Source: Epiperipatus broadwayi
Taxonomy: Eukaryota; Onychophora; Udeonychophora; Euonychophora; Peripatidae
DNA: 64,000 nt
Assembly (NCBI GenBank): GCA_028023455.1
Contig: JAQFVV010012395.1
Coordinates: forward strand, 4,154,001-4,218,000
Reading direction: 5' to 3'
The notes below the pieces were generated by a model. That model worked only from the letters and a program-made list of their open reading frames with translations. It was not told the origin of the DNA and did not search any database. A program made the translations under genes and the position numbers. This document shows, one piece after another, positions 14,124-23,735 of this stretch (position 1 is the stretch's first letter; each line of letters begins with the position of its first letter).

Positions 14124-14208
14124 GTGGGTGGTGTGAAAGTCTGTGCTCACATACCCTATATTACATGTATATAGCCACAGGTATATAACAAGCCTGTGTT
14201 TCAGTTAT
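14124..14208 (+). mobile_element. R1 fragment inserted in LINE copy A
   Basis: An 85-bp 3' fragment of R1 (GTGTGAAAGTCTGTGCTCAC, then the TACCCTATAT word, ending near TTTCAGTTAT) sits inside the LINE linker region. It is flanked by the 9-bp repeat TATCTATAG (14115-14123 and 14209-14217). The 5' truncation and flanking repeats indicate insertion by target-primed reverse transcription, and they define the 3' end of R1. Confidence 0.8.
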
Positions 14209-15300
14209 TATCTATAGTTTTGTAAAATGACATTAAAAAAAGTCAACAATGATATAAACAATATAAACGTGAATTGGCAAGAGAAGTTATAAAAGCAAAT
14301 AAAAGTTTCAAAAATGTAAAACAAATTATTGTCTATGAAAGGAAAGTTGTTTTGGCAAAAAGTAGAAAAAAAATAGAACTATTATTAAAAAAGAAGATGA
14401 CATCATTAAATGTGTGAAAGAGTTCTATATAGAATTATATAATAATAAAGAACAAGAAATTAAATGTTAATTGCCAAAGAAAAAAGTAAGACAATGATGA
14501 AGGAAAAGCTCCAGGTAGTGATGAAATTATTATTGATATATTAAAAAAAGCAAGTGAAAAAGTAGAAAAATTGTTGACAAAGTTATATACTAAATATCTA
14601 AATACCAGACAATTGTAAGAATGCTGTGGTCATATTGATACTTAAGAAGGATGACAAAAAAATATAAGATCTATAAAAAAAAATCTTTATCATAATAATT
14701 ATAAAACATTTACAGTGAACTTTGGATTCTAACCAACAGTTAGAACAGTGGATCATATCCAAGTATTGAGAGAAGTTATAGAAAGGTTGAATGAATATGA
14801 GTTGCCAAAATGCTTTGGATTTATAGATTATGAAAAATCATTTGATTCTATAAATATTTCTTTAATGATTAAAATATTGGATCATCAAGATGTAGACCCA
14901 GAATATTGCTATATTCCAAAGAATATTTATCAAAATGCAACAGTAGTGATTATATTACATAGCAACAATAGGAAGATTAACTTTACCTTGAAGAGGGTGT
15001 GTGTCAGTGTGACTCCATGTCTTCCAAACTTTTTACTGTACTTTTATATTAATTATTTGTTGGATTGAAATTGGAAACTAAGGGAGTAAAAGCAAATAGA
15101 GATTATTTAAGAATTATCTAAATTTTGTAGATAATATTGTTTTTTGCAAATAATACTTCAGAGATTCAGGAAATGTTGCAATAGTTATCAGATAAAAGTA
15201 AGAAAGTAGGATTAAAGATAAATGCTGAAAAGACTAAAGTAATGTTCAATAGATTTTCTCAGAAGAAGAAAATAAAGATTGATAATCATGAATTAGAAGA

Positions 15301-15483
15301 TACAGGCAAACTCTTCATACAGTAGTGCCACTCAGTGCAAGCCAGAGTAATCAATGGATGCCAGAAGGCTTGTGCATAAAATTCCCATCTAATGCCTACT
15401 CATCTAGTATCCTCAGACTAGTTTCTGGCTTGTGGCCGTCATCAGTGAGTTATGTGCTAGCATAAGAAATGGTAATCATGTGA
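15301..15483 (-). mobile_element. R2 ribozyme-bearing retroposon inserted in LINE copy A
   Basis: This 183-bp unit interrupts the LINE reading between the residues equivalent to DELEE and VKSYKY of copy B. It is flanked by the imperfect 12-bp repeat TGAATTAGAAGA / TGAATTAAAAGT (15289-15300 and 15484-15495). LINE sequence resumes on the other side, so both ends of the repeat are fixed by the empty-site structure seen in copy B. Read on the minus strand it holds a hammerhead motif, about 34 bp from the 5' end, then the common R2 body ending in a TTTGCCTGTA-type terminus. Confidence 0.9.
15411..15449 (-). ncRNA. hammerhead ribozyme motif, complete core
   Basis: Reading the minus strand: CTCA (stem I), CTGATGA, CGGC-CACAA-GCCA (stem II with a 3-bp helix and a C/A mismatch at its base), GAA, ACTAGT (stem III), C at the cleavage position, TGAG (stem I partner, 4 bp). 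All invariant core positions of a type I hammerhead (CUGANGA, GAA, A-U at 15.1/16.1, H17) are present. Stem III would be only AC/GT with a 2-nt loop as a monomer, but ACTAGT is self-complementary, so a dimer could form a 6-bp helix. Cleavage would fall after the C complementary to position 15416. Activity is inferred, not shown. Confidence 0.8.
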
Positions 15484-16132
15484 TGAATTAAAAGTTAACA
15501 ATTACAAATACTTTTTGTCAGATTGCTAAAAAAGATAGAAACATTTGTGGTAGAAATTAATCATTGTGTTTTTGGTATAAATAACCTAATATTAAAAGAA
15601 AATATGACTGTGTTTGAAAAAGAAAGTTTTAATAAATATGTTTTACCAGTTTTTACTTATGGATCTGAGACTTGAACACTCAATAAAAGAGCAATATAGA
15701 GTATTCATATTACTCAACAGAAAATGTAGATATATATGTTAGAAATAACAAGGGAAAATTAAAAACAAAATACATGGGTGTGAGAACAAACAGATATTAC
15801 TGACATCATTGAAAGAATTAAGAGATGGAAGTGGAGCTGTACTGGACATATTGCTAAAGGCAATGTTAATAAATGGGCAATTGATGTTTAAATTGGATCC
15901 CAAGAGATTGTAAAAGTCATAGAAAGAGTATTTGTTAAATGGATGGATGAAATATCAAAGTTTACTGGTGTGCTGTGATGAAGAGAAGCTACAGGTAAGA
16001 GTGATTGGATTAAACTTGGAAAGATCTTCATTGATTACTTCTATTAACATTTGACAGCAATTTTTCCAATATGAAAATGTAACAGATATTTCCACATATT
16101 CAACTACTTAAACAATTGCATCGGTTAAAAAT

Positions 16133-16330
16133 TGTTGGAAGGGTGGGAATATTATTTTAATATAAGCTGAGTACTGGTTACATATATGTGTAGGGGATTA
16201 TGTTCTGGACCAACTGATAATTGCTGGCTCTGTATAAAATACCTATATTGTGGATCATTTATCTTTTTGCAGGTGTGTGGTCATGTGTATCAGTTGTTGG
16301 AGATGGAGTTGAGGATGAATATAGATGGAA
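16133..16330 (+). mobile_element. R1 fragment, diverged
   Basis: Directly downstream of LINE copy A lies an R1-like block: TTTTAATATAAGCTGAG, then GGACCAACTGATAATTGCTG, then ATCATTTATCTTTTT, in the same order as at 9.5 and 50.0 kb. The 3' end is lost. No target duplication was identified. Confidence 0.65.
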
Positions 16331-16362
16331 AATCCTGTACATTAAGCCATAAGTGGTCATAA

Positions 16363-16532
16363 TATGTAAATCACATTAACACAGCCAATGCTTAAATAAT
16401 CTAATAAAATACCAGCAATCTTTTGACAAGGCAACAATTAAAGAATAAATGGATTTCCATTTATTATGTGATTGTTGCCATGACAACAGATTGGTTTATT
16501 AAGCATTGGCTATGGCTATGTGATTTACATAT
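16363..16532. repeat. foldback element (hairpin arms about 80 bp)
   Basis: The left arm (16363-16452) and right arm (16455-16532) are imperfect reverse complements. Paired words include ATATGTAAATCACAT, GCCAATGCTTAA, GGCAACAAT and ATAAATGGA at the apex. The loop is only a few bases, so this is a near-continuous palindrome. No open frame is present. Confidence 0.8.
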
Positions 16533-17529
16533 GTGCGTGCATAAATATTAAAATCATAACAGGAATTTTCATATATTAAAATATATTTCACTATGATGTA
16601 ATGGACAAACAATCAAAAACGGCATGAAAATTGAAAGCATGTTTTCCAGAAATTCCTCACCCACAGCTGAAATATGTCTAGATAAATACATGTATATTAT
16701 CACTATATCTGTCAATTACTGTATATATTGTATATAAAGATTATAAAAATAAAACTCCATATTTTCCTCTTTTTTTTTTTAACTCGGAAACTTTTTTTGT
16801 TGTATTTTAATGTTGAAATATAAAAAGTTTTTTAGTTAAAAGAAGAAAAAAGAGAGATTTAAAAAGCTTCAACTTATATATATATAAGAACCTAAGGAAT
16901 GGCTGGGGAAATTTTAACAGATGAATGAAAATTTGCAATTAATATATATATAGTAATGGTTTTAGTTTGACAGCAAGCTATTAAATGATTATCATTTGTG
17001 ATTATTCAGTCACATATAGTTTCTATAGCTTATTATAATTTTTAAAGAAATTCTTGTTAAATTATATTGTCATGAAGCCTATTTTAAAAAGCAATAAAAG
17101 ATTGAATCTCACAAAATTATTTTATTATATGTTTTATTCGTTTATATATATACCTAAGCGTGTGTGTTTAAACAAATATTTTTCTTATAGCTGAAAGGTT
17201 AAACGTTATTTTGGATTTATTCATGTGAGTAGTTGTTTGTTAATCTCTGATCTGTTTTCTGGTTCTCACCTGCAATTATCTAAGCAATAAAATAGGTCAA
17301 ATACTGGTAATAAAAGACTAACAACAATTTGCCTCTCACATAATTTAACTATTGGTTATTTTATTCTCTACAAAATTGAAAAGATGACGAATGATTTAAT
17401 TTGATTTTTTTTCATTCAATATAATGTTTATTTATGAAGATTGTTTTTTTAAGAATTTCAATAGCCTGTCTAATGATTTTTCTTATTGCTATCATTGCAT
17501 CTGAATATGATTTTAGTAAAGTCTATATT

Positions 17530-17796
17530 TAAATACTTTTAAGACAGGTTATAACCTGTATCAAATGCACCTTGAAATTTATAATAGTTAAGCAATATTT
17601 TTATTTTGCCGATAGAGGGACTCTCAAACCATGACACAAGATAGCGACTTTTATAAAGATAAGAGCAGCCATTTTATCTTTAACCTAACTTTCCACTTAT
17701 ATAGGCCAATCTAAAGCATCTTGATTTGGGAAGCTTAACTATTATAAATTTCAAGGTGCATTTGATACAGATTATAACCTGTCTTAAAAGTATTTA
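17530..17796. mobile_element. foldback element with 64-bp near-perfect terminal inverted repeats (family R4)
   Basis: The left arm 17530-17593 and right arm 17733-17796 match at 63 of 64 positions; both contain AAATACTTTTAAGACAGGTT and a block reading TGCACCTTGAAATTTATAAT. The 139-bp centre (AAGAGCAGCC, then TATAGGCCAATCTAAAGCAT) resembles the centre of the repeat cluster at 22.98-23.73 kb, so the two belong to one family with different arms. It is non-coding and too short for a transposase, as in miniature inverted-repeat elements. A target duplication is not clear. Confidence 0.85.
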
Positions 17797-18950
17797 CATA
17801 TATTTCATGTGTGCTTAATAAATAATTATAACCCTATAAAGTCTATATTGTGATCAGTAGTCTAAACATGATGATGATAGTTCTACCAGAAATGATGTGA
17901 TAATAGTCCATACTATATAGTGGTCTTACAACCATCACAATGATTTCATAAATACTATAGGCCTCAAAAAGATCAAATCCCTTGAGTTTTAGTAAAATTT
18001 TGCCAATTTTCTGAATGGTGATCGATACTATGTTCATAATTACAATGCTTTAAAATATTTATTGATATTTCTGACTGTTCCCTTGATGTAAGAATTTAAG
18101 GTATTAAATGGAAATGACTTATTTTTATTAACATTAATTATAATACATTAAAGATCAGCCTTTCAAGCTATTGTGCATGCGCTTTTTACGAGTGTTAATA
18201 ATAAATGAATACTTTCATTCCCAACACAAGATATAGTATTTATGAAACAATAAAATGAATCCACTTATTCTTTCCAAGCCAAATGCTTATATATGGGCAA
18301 ATCTTAAGTACTGGAAATGAAAGCGTGAGGATAGACCACTCACTTTAAATTACTGTTTACGATGTCTGAATTATAAACATAGCGCTATATAAAATAAATG
18401 CTTATTAACATATTCTTTTGATACCAAGATGTCATGAATATAATTAACTTATTTTTTGTTAACTGAACATTATCAGACAATAGAAATGTTTGTGTGAAGA
18501 GAGACTTAGCTGCTAAACAAATTTGAACAGGGTGATAATGAGAGAATGTCTTTAAACACCTACTGGTGCACGCATGTGTGTGTGGCCTTCTTAAAACTAG
18601 ATAATGTTAAACAATCACCATGTGTTTGGACATAAAAACATCAAGAAAAAATGAGTTGTTTTCAATTATTGTTTTTTTTTAATAAATTTGGAATAGGTTT
18701 GGAGATTGTTGATTTAAATAAAAACTTTGTTAAATTATATATACACAGTGTGGTCAGTCATTATACTTAAATCAGAATGAAGGTTTATGTACAACCAATT
18801 CTAAACCCAAGAGATTTATCTCTTTCGAGTTCCAGTGTGTTTTTTAAATACCTTGTATAGTTGATATGTTGCTTATATGAACTTGAATAATCATTGAATC
18901 ACTTTTAGAAAAGATGAACATATTATAAATACCATTCAGTGTAATTTAAC
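17797..18950. other. A+T-rich spacer containing an R3 copy
   Basis: No gene is seen. About 18140-18420 is a plus-sense R3 copy: AAGATCAGCCTTTCAAGCTA, then GAGTGTTAATAATAAATGAA, ending in ATAGCGCTATATAAAATAAA then TGCTTATT. The same start and end words occur at 57.0, 60.7 and 61.1 kb. The rest is anonymous. Confidence 0.6.
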
Positions 18951-18954
18951 AATA

Positions 18955-19100
18955 TAATATATTTAAAAACCAGTAGTGGAATCTATCCCTTATTGATTTA
19001 ATCCAGTCATCATGATCATCATTTTCAATTCTTATCAATCCATTATGTTTCTCCAATCCATACCTTTTCTTCCCCACATCACACCAATAAACTTTCTTAT
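18955..19100 (-). pseudogene. 3' fragment of the LINE A/B family
   Basis: On the minus strand, GTGATGTGGGGAAGAAAAGG then GGATTGGAGAA and TGGATTGATAAGAATTG, followed by a GATGATCATGATG tail, align with the last 20 codons and 3' tail of copy B (encoding [17 protein letters not shown] there). It is therefore a small 5'-truncated LINE fragment. The 129-codon minus-strand frame over it is chance, although its YWCD-containing reading briefly resembles an LDL-receptor repeat. Confidence 0.55.
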
Positions 19101-19104
19101 TCAA

Positions 19105-19735
19105 TCCATTGATACTTGTGACAAATCTAACTAAAGAATTATATGAAATAATAAAAGAATGTATAGTAAATATAAGCCCAGATATAGATAAAATAAAAAA
19201 GGCAGACATAGAAAATAATATTGATTTCCTAATAGATATTATAATATACATAATCAGTAAAATAATAGACAATATCCAATTTCTCATATTATTCAAAATA
19301 TCTATAGTAAGTTCAGTTTTTAAGTCTACTGACACAAATAATTTTGATAACTACAGAGTTATATCAATTCTTCTTCAATTGCCAAAATAAGGAGACCATT
19401 ATATTTATAAAATAATTAAAATATTTTAAAGTAAAAATAACTTTTTAAATTAAAATCAATATAGATTCGTAGAAGGGAAAAACACCAATATGGTATTGGA
19501 GAATTTTATAGATAAAATTAATTGTGCATAATATGTAAGTATAATTTTTTTATATTTTTATGTGGCTTGTGACGTCATTAAACATAAACAATTCATTCAC
19601 AGTTCAGAAAATTACGGAATTAGAAAAAATTGCTCAATTTGATCAAAAATCATTTAAATAATAAATATGTTGTAACTAAAATATCAGATTATATATATAA
19701 ATTGATAAACTTTTCTTAAACAAATTGTAATTAGT
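19105..19735 (+). pseudogene. reverse transcriptase fragment of a different LINE
   Basis: The open stretch 19109-19390 ends in VFKSTDTNNFDNYRVISIL, the conserved entry to a non-LTR reverse transcriptase (FKSG-D-NNYRPISIL type). Downstream, after a frameshift, come readings equivalent to FVEGKNTN and VLENFIDKINCA, then VACDVIKH near motif A. This family differs from copies A/B. It is truncated at about 19735, where the foldback element begins. Broken and inactive. Confidence 0.75.
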
Positions 19736-20321
19736 TCTAAGTACTAGGAATGCTAAATAAGAAAAGCGTCAGTGTAGACGTATCTTAAAACTTGAATCAA
19801 GTTCTTTCAATATCCTAGTTATGACAGGAGAATGGTAGGTATGTACAGGATGTAAATGTATTCAAATGAATTAGATAGCACACTTTTTAGAGAGATGGGG
19901 AAAAATAATTCCTTTTTTATTTATGGAGTTGGAATAATTGGTGATGTACCATGCCTTCTTTATTTTGCGCTTGGAATCATTTTGTTTGGTGCACGTGACA
20001 CTGGCTGATGTGGGTTAAAATGTGTGGCTGAGTGTGTTTTGATGCTCCAGAATTATGGATTTGTGTTCTGGGTTGCTTTTGGCCATTTTGTAGAGGTATT
20101 GATGATAAAACAATCCTGCTGCCCCCTCTCTAAAAAGTGGGCTATCTATTCATTTGGTTACATTTATATAAATTTACATCCTATTTATCTCCACCACCCT
20201 CCTGTCCATCAATCATTGCTATGAATGTGATATCATAACTAAGATATTAAAAGCACTTAGCTCAAGTTTTAAGATACATTTACACTAAAACTTTTTTTAT
20301 TTAACATTCCTAGTACTTAGA
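19736..20321. mobile_element. foldback DNA element, about 586 bp, long terminal inverted repeats
   Basis: The outer arms share TCTAAGTACTAGGAATG and GTATCTTAAAACTTGA (19736-19802 and 20255-20321). Inner arms continue imperfectly, for example CACTTTTTAGAGAGATGGGG near 19882 against CCCCCTCTCTAAAAAGTG near 20122, giving arms approaching 180 bp. The centre (about 19910-20110) is G/T-rich and less A+T-rich than the surroundings. An AATTA word lies just outside both ends but the duplication is uncertain. The plus-strand 66-codon frame is chance. Confidence 0.8.
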
Positions 20322-20469
20322 ATTATTTAAAATATCAGATGTATTGATTAATGAGCAAAAAAAATTCTAAAGAATTCCTCAATTAATGCATTGGTTTTCT
20401 TATTTTTATAAGTAACTTAGGAAACATTAATATTAAAGGAACAATATTTCAATAAACAGATGAAACTGA

Positions 20470-22110
20470 TATTATGAGTCATAATCATCATCATTATCAA
20501 CCATTATCAATCCACTGCAGGATGAAGGTCTCTCCAAGTTTAATCCATCTTCTCCGATCTTTAGCTTCTCTTCTCCACATCACCCCTACACATTTTCTTA
20601 TTTCATCCATCCATCTTATATGTGGTCTCCTTCTGGGTCTTTTACAATCTCTTGGAATCCAGTTTAAAATTTCAATTGTCCATCTATTATCATCTCTTCT
20701 AGCAATATGTCCAGCCCAACTCCACTTCAATCTTTTAATTTTTTCAATGAGGTCAGTAACACCTGTTTGTTCTCTTACCCATACATTGCATTTTCGATCT
20801 CTTCTTGTTACTCCCAACATACATCTCTCCATACTTCTTTGAGTGGTCTGAAGTCTCTGTATTGATCTTCTATTAAGTGTCCAAGTCTCAGATCCATAAG
20901 TAAGAACTGGTAAAACACATTTGTTAAAAACCTTTCTTTTCAAACACATAGGCATATTTCCTTTTAATATCAAGTTATTTCTACCAAAAGCACTCCAACC
21001 AAGTTTAATTCTATGATTAATTTCCTCTATTATGTTTCCATCTGTATTAATAATCTGACCAAGGTATTTGTAACTCTTAACTTCTTCTAATTCATCATAA
21101 TCAATCTTTATTTTCATATTTTGAGCAAATCGATTAAACATTACTTTAGTCTTTTTAACATTTATCTTTAGTCCTACTTTCCTACTTTCATCTGATAACT
21201 CCTGCAACATTTCCTGCAGCTCGGAAGCATTATTTGCAAAAACAACTACATCATCTGCGAAATCTAAATGACTTAAATAATCTCCATTTACTTTCACTCC
21301 TTTAGTTTCCCATTTTAATCCACAAAATACTTCTTGCAGCACTGCTGTAAAAAGTTTTGGAGATATGGAGTCACCTTGTCTTACACCTTTCTCAATGTTG
21401 ACTTTCCCAGTATCATTATGTAATCTAATTGTTGCTGTTGCATTTTTATAAATATTCTTTAAAATATGACAATATCCTGGATCTATACCTTGATGATCCA
21501 ATGCTTTAATCACTGAAGAAATGTTTATAGAATCAAATGTCTTTTCATAATCTACAAATCCAAAACATAATGACAACTCATATTCATTTGTCCTTTCTAT
21601 AACTTCTCTCAATACTTGAATATGATCTACTGTACTAAAACCACTTTTAAATCCAGCTTGTTCTCTTGGTTGGTGAAAATCCAAGGTTCTCTGTAGACGA
21701 GTTGTAATTATCTTGGTAAAAATTTTATATAAAACTGATAAAAGGCTGATAGGTCTGTAATTTCTAATATCTTCTTTATCACCTTTTTTAAATATTAATA
21801 TTATTACTGCATTCTTCCAATCATCCGGTACATCTTTATCATTTAGACATTTGGTATATAACTTTGCTAATATTTTTTCTGTTTCTTCACCTGCTTCTTT
21901 TAATATATCAATTATAATTCCATCATTACCTGGAGCCTTTCCTTTTTTCATACATTTAATTGCATTTCTCACTTCTTCATTTAAAATTCTGGGCAATTCG
22001 GAAGATGTAATAGATATAGGAGGTACTTGTTCTTTATTACTATATAATTCTTGATAAAAATCTTCTACCAATTTCATAATGTCATCCCTCTTTTTAGTAA
22101 TATTGCAATT
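20470..22110 (-). mobile_element. LINE copy B, 5'-truncated non-LTR retrotransposon
   Basis: Family resemblance to copy A begins near 22110 (the ITKKRDD reading) and runs to a short GATGATGATTATGAC tail near 20475, typical of non-LTR elements that end in short tandem repeats. The endonuclease region is absent, so the copy is 5'-truncated. Its reading frame is nevertheless open for the whole reverse transcriptase and C-terminus, which makes it the youngest of the family copies seen here (A, B, C and the 18.96-kb fragment). Confidence 0.85.
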
Positions 22111-22191
22111 AGAAAGAATGATAAAAAATTTAAACAATTGTCCTTTCATGCTTTTTTTATATGTCAAAGCGGGAAGTGAACCCGGGCCCAC
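20497..22191 (-). CDS. reverse transcriptase of LINE copy B
   Basis: 564 codons without a stop. The enzyme would copy the element's own RNA into DNA at a nicked target site. Visible motifs: GKAPGNDGI (residues about 84-92), [14 protein letters not shown] (144-157), motif A FGFVDYEK with Asp214, motif [14 protein letters not shown] (269-281), catalytic FADD (311-314), motif [14 protein letters not shown] (340-352), YKYLGQII (374-381), and a C-terminal YGSETWT ... [13 protein letters not shown] ... [12 protein letters not shown] region. This order is the endonuclease-reverse transcriptase LINE arrangement (RTE-like by appearance; clade not tested). The N-terminal endonuclease is missing. The first about 12 residues are encoded by an adjacent tRNA-like insertion, so the nominal start is not the native one. 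Confidence 0.9.
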   Translation of the reverse strand: MGPGSLPALTYKKSMKGQLFKFFIILSNCNITKKRDDIMKLVEDFYQELYSNKEQVPPISITSSELPRILNEEVRNAIKCMKKGKAPGNDGIIIDILKEAGEETEKILAKLYTKCLNDKDVPDDWKNAVIILIFKKGDKEDIRNYRPISLLSVLYKIFTKIITTRLQRTLDFHQPREQAGFKSGFSTVDHIQVLREVIERTNEYELSLCFGFVDYEKTFDSINISSVIKALDHQGIDPGYCHILKNIYKNATATIRLHNDTGKVNIEKGVRQGDSISPKLFTAVLQEVFCGLKWETKGVKVNGDYLSHLDFADDVVVFANNASELQEMLQELSDESRKVGLKINVKKTKVMFNRFAQNMKIKIDYDELEEVKSYKYLGQIINTDGNIIEEINHRIKLGWSAFGRNNLILKGNMPMCLKRKVFNKCVLPVLTYGSETWTLNRRSIQRLQTTQRSMERCMLGVTRRDRKCNVWVREQTGVTDLIEKIKRLKWSWAGHIARRDDNRWTIEILNWIPRDCKRPRRRPHIRWMDEIRKCVGVMWRREAKDRRRWIKLGETFILQWIDNG

Positions 22192-22232
22192 TGCTTGGAA
22201 GGCAGCTATGCTAACCGCTAGGCCACCAACGC
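22162..22232 (-). mobile_element. retroposed tRNA-Gly(TCC)-like sequence (short SINE) with target duplication
   Basis: The minus strand reads as a tRNA: GCGTTGG acceptor strand, TAGCGGTTAGCATAG D-arm, GCTGC-CTTCCAA-GCAGT anticodon arm (anticodon TCC, glycine), and GGGTTCACTTCCC T-arm. The 3' acceptor strand (GCTTTGAC) no longer pairs well with GCGTTGG. An A-rich tail follows. The 16-bp direct repeats 22139-22154 and 22238-22253 (TGTCCTTTYATGCTTT, one mismatch) flank it. It is therefore an inserted tRNA-derived retroposon, not the original tRNA gene. The intact A- and B-box sequence could still promote RNA polymerase III transcription. Confidence 0.85.
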
Positions 22233-22253
22233 TTGACTGTCCTTTTATGCTTT

Positions 22254-22526
22254 AACAAAGGAATTTATATAAATAGAGAAAAAAGAAAATGTACGTTAAT
22301 ATGTTCTCCTCACATGAAATATAAAATACCGATATACCTTTACATTCACATGATTGCATATGTAATTATAATAATACAATATGTGGTGAAAATCAGTATA
22401 TAAAAAAAGAACAAGTAAAATAATTTCGAAATCATAGAATGATAAAAAAAATATTTTAGAAGCATCATATTTACATTCTAATTAATAAATTTAGATATTT
22501 TATAGCAATATTTTACAAAATCAAAA
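22254..22526. other. A+T-rich spacer
   Basis: Nothing recognised between the tRNA-like insertion and the R1 copy. Confidence 0.5.
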
Positions 22527-22938
22527 ATAACTGAAATGCAGGCTTATTATATACCTGTATCAATATATGTAATATATAAGGTATATGAGCACAGACTTTC
22601 TAATGACTCACCACTCTATCTCTTATCACTGATACACTTGAACACATATATGTTAAAAAGATAAATAATCACCAATAAACGTAATTCATTATAAAGCAGC
22701 AATTATCAGTTGCTCCAGATTATCATCTCTACACATATATGCAATAAATGCTCAGATATATCTTCATACTTTAATGGACAGGCTTCTATCCACTCCACAC
22801 TCCAACTCTTTGACTGTCCATCCAATTAAAAATCTGATGATGGAACTCTCAAAGGCCATCCTGATGCTGAGATTCTTGTCACACCCACACAGGACATAAT
22901 CCATTTAATACATATACAAGGGATGGACAGATGTAATT
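22527..22938 (-). mobile_element. R1 retroposon, longest copy
   Basis: Read on the minus strand, this about 410-bp copy runs from GATGGACAGTC and GAGTGTGGAGTGGATAGAAG through GAGATGATAATCTGGAGCAA, TAAATAATC and CACTTGAACA-complement words to a 3' end complementary to CTGAAATGCAGGCTTATTAT. It provides the sequence missing in the foldback copies and links the 5' words seen at 49.9 kb with the 3' terminus seen at 14.2 kb. No open frame. Confidence 0.75.
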
Positions 22939-22974
22939 AATAATTTGTAAAGCTCATATTCATTACATAAGTAA

Positions 22975-23735
22975 TATATATTAAGGCTATAACTTTAAGA
23001 CTATGCACCTAAAATGCAACAGTAGGAATCTCTACAAATCTAAACACAAGATTAATGACTTTAAAAGACTAGAGCGGCTCTTATCTTCGACCTAATTTCT
23101 AAATGTGTAGATGAATCTAAAGCATTTTGATTGAGAGCATGAAGCTATTAACTACTTCACTGATTATGTCCACAATTTCTATACAAACTAACATAAGCAA
23201 AATCTTTCAATTTGCAATGAGTTAATAAGAAATTCTTATAATTAGAAATCTTTTAAAACAATTTAAAGTTGTAATTAATAATTTGTAAATTGCATACTCA
23301 TTAAATAAGTAAAATACATTAAGGCTATAACCTTAAGACTATGCACCTAAAATGTGACAGTAGGGACCTCTACAAATCTAAACACAATATTAATAACATT
23401 AAAAGACAAGAGCAGCTCTTATCTTCGGCCTAATTTCTAAATATATAGGTGAATCTAATTATAAGAACTTCATACTGACTCATTATAAATCAAAAGATTT
23501 TGCGAATGTTAGTTTGTATAGAAGTTGTGGACTTAATTGGTGAAATAGTTAATAGCTTCTTGCTCTCAAATCAAAATGCTTTAGATTCACCTATATATTT
23601 AGAAATTAAGTTGAAGATAAGAGGCTGCTTTTGTCTTCTAAAGTCATTAATCTTGTGTTTAGATTCATAGAGGTCTCTACTGTCGCATTTTAGGCACATA
23701 GTTTTAAGGTTATAGCAACCTTAAGGCTTAATATA
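22975..23735. repeat. compound direct/inverted repeat cluster (family R4)
   Basis: Three partial copies of one sequence are packed together: copy 1 (about 22983-23270, +), copy 2 (about 23310-23460, +) and copy 3 (about 23461-23730, -). Shared words include AAGACTATGCACCTAAAATG, CTCTACAAATCTAAACACAA, TTATCTTCG and a CTAAAGCATTTTGAT block. Copies 2/3 form an inverted repeat and copies 1/2 a direct repeat. A further fragment with GAGGTCCCTACTATCG lies at about 53070-53130, and the core is related to 17530-17796. Confidence 0.8.

Larger units (their letters stand above)
13090..16055 (+). pseudogene. LINE copy A: decayed endonuclease/reverse transcriptase
   Basis: This is a near-full-length but broken non-LTR retrotransposon of the same family as copy B (20.5-22.1 kb). 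An apurinic-type endonuclease domain is recognisable at about 13200-13800, with the reading IIQVYAPT near 13400 and a GSDH motif near 13770. A linker region follows (open 13811-14062). The reverse transcriptase region is at about 14480-15300, with FGFIDYEKSFDSI (motif A aspartate intact) inside the open stretch 14748-15068. The active-site box is degraded (FVDN where copy B has FADD). The C-terminal region continues to about 16050 with LTYGSET and GHIAKG-like words. Many stops and frameshifts make it inactive. It is interrupted by an R1 fragment (14124-14208) and an R2 element (15301-15483). Confidence 0.85.

Noticed and set aside
18946-19335. Minus-strand frame with a KVYWCD reading resembling an LDL-receptor YWTD repeat
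   Set aside because: The nucleotide sequence there aligns better with the 3' end of the LINE A/B family, and the other half is antisense to a reverse transcriptase fragment.
20474-20842. 122-codon plus-strand frame
   Set aside because: It is the antisense shadow of the C-terminus of LINE B.
22844-22910. CTGATGATGGAACTC and CCTGATGCTGAG in the R1 copy as a second hammerhead
   Set aside because: No GAAA segment, no compensating stem II and no stem I partner are present.
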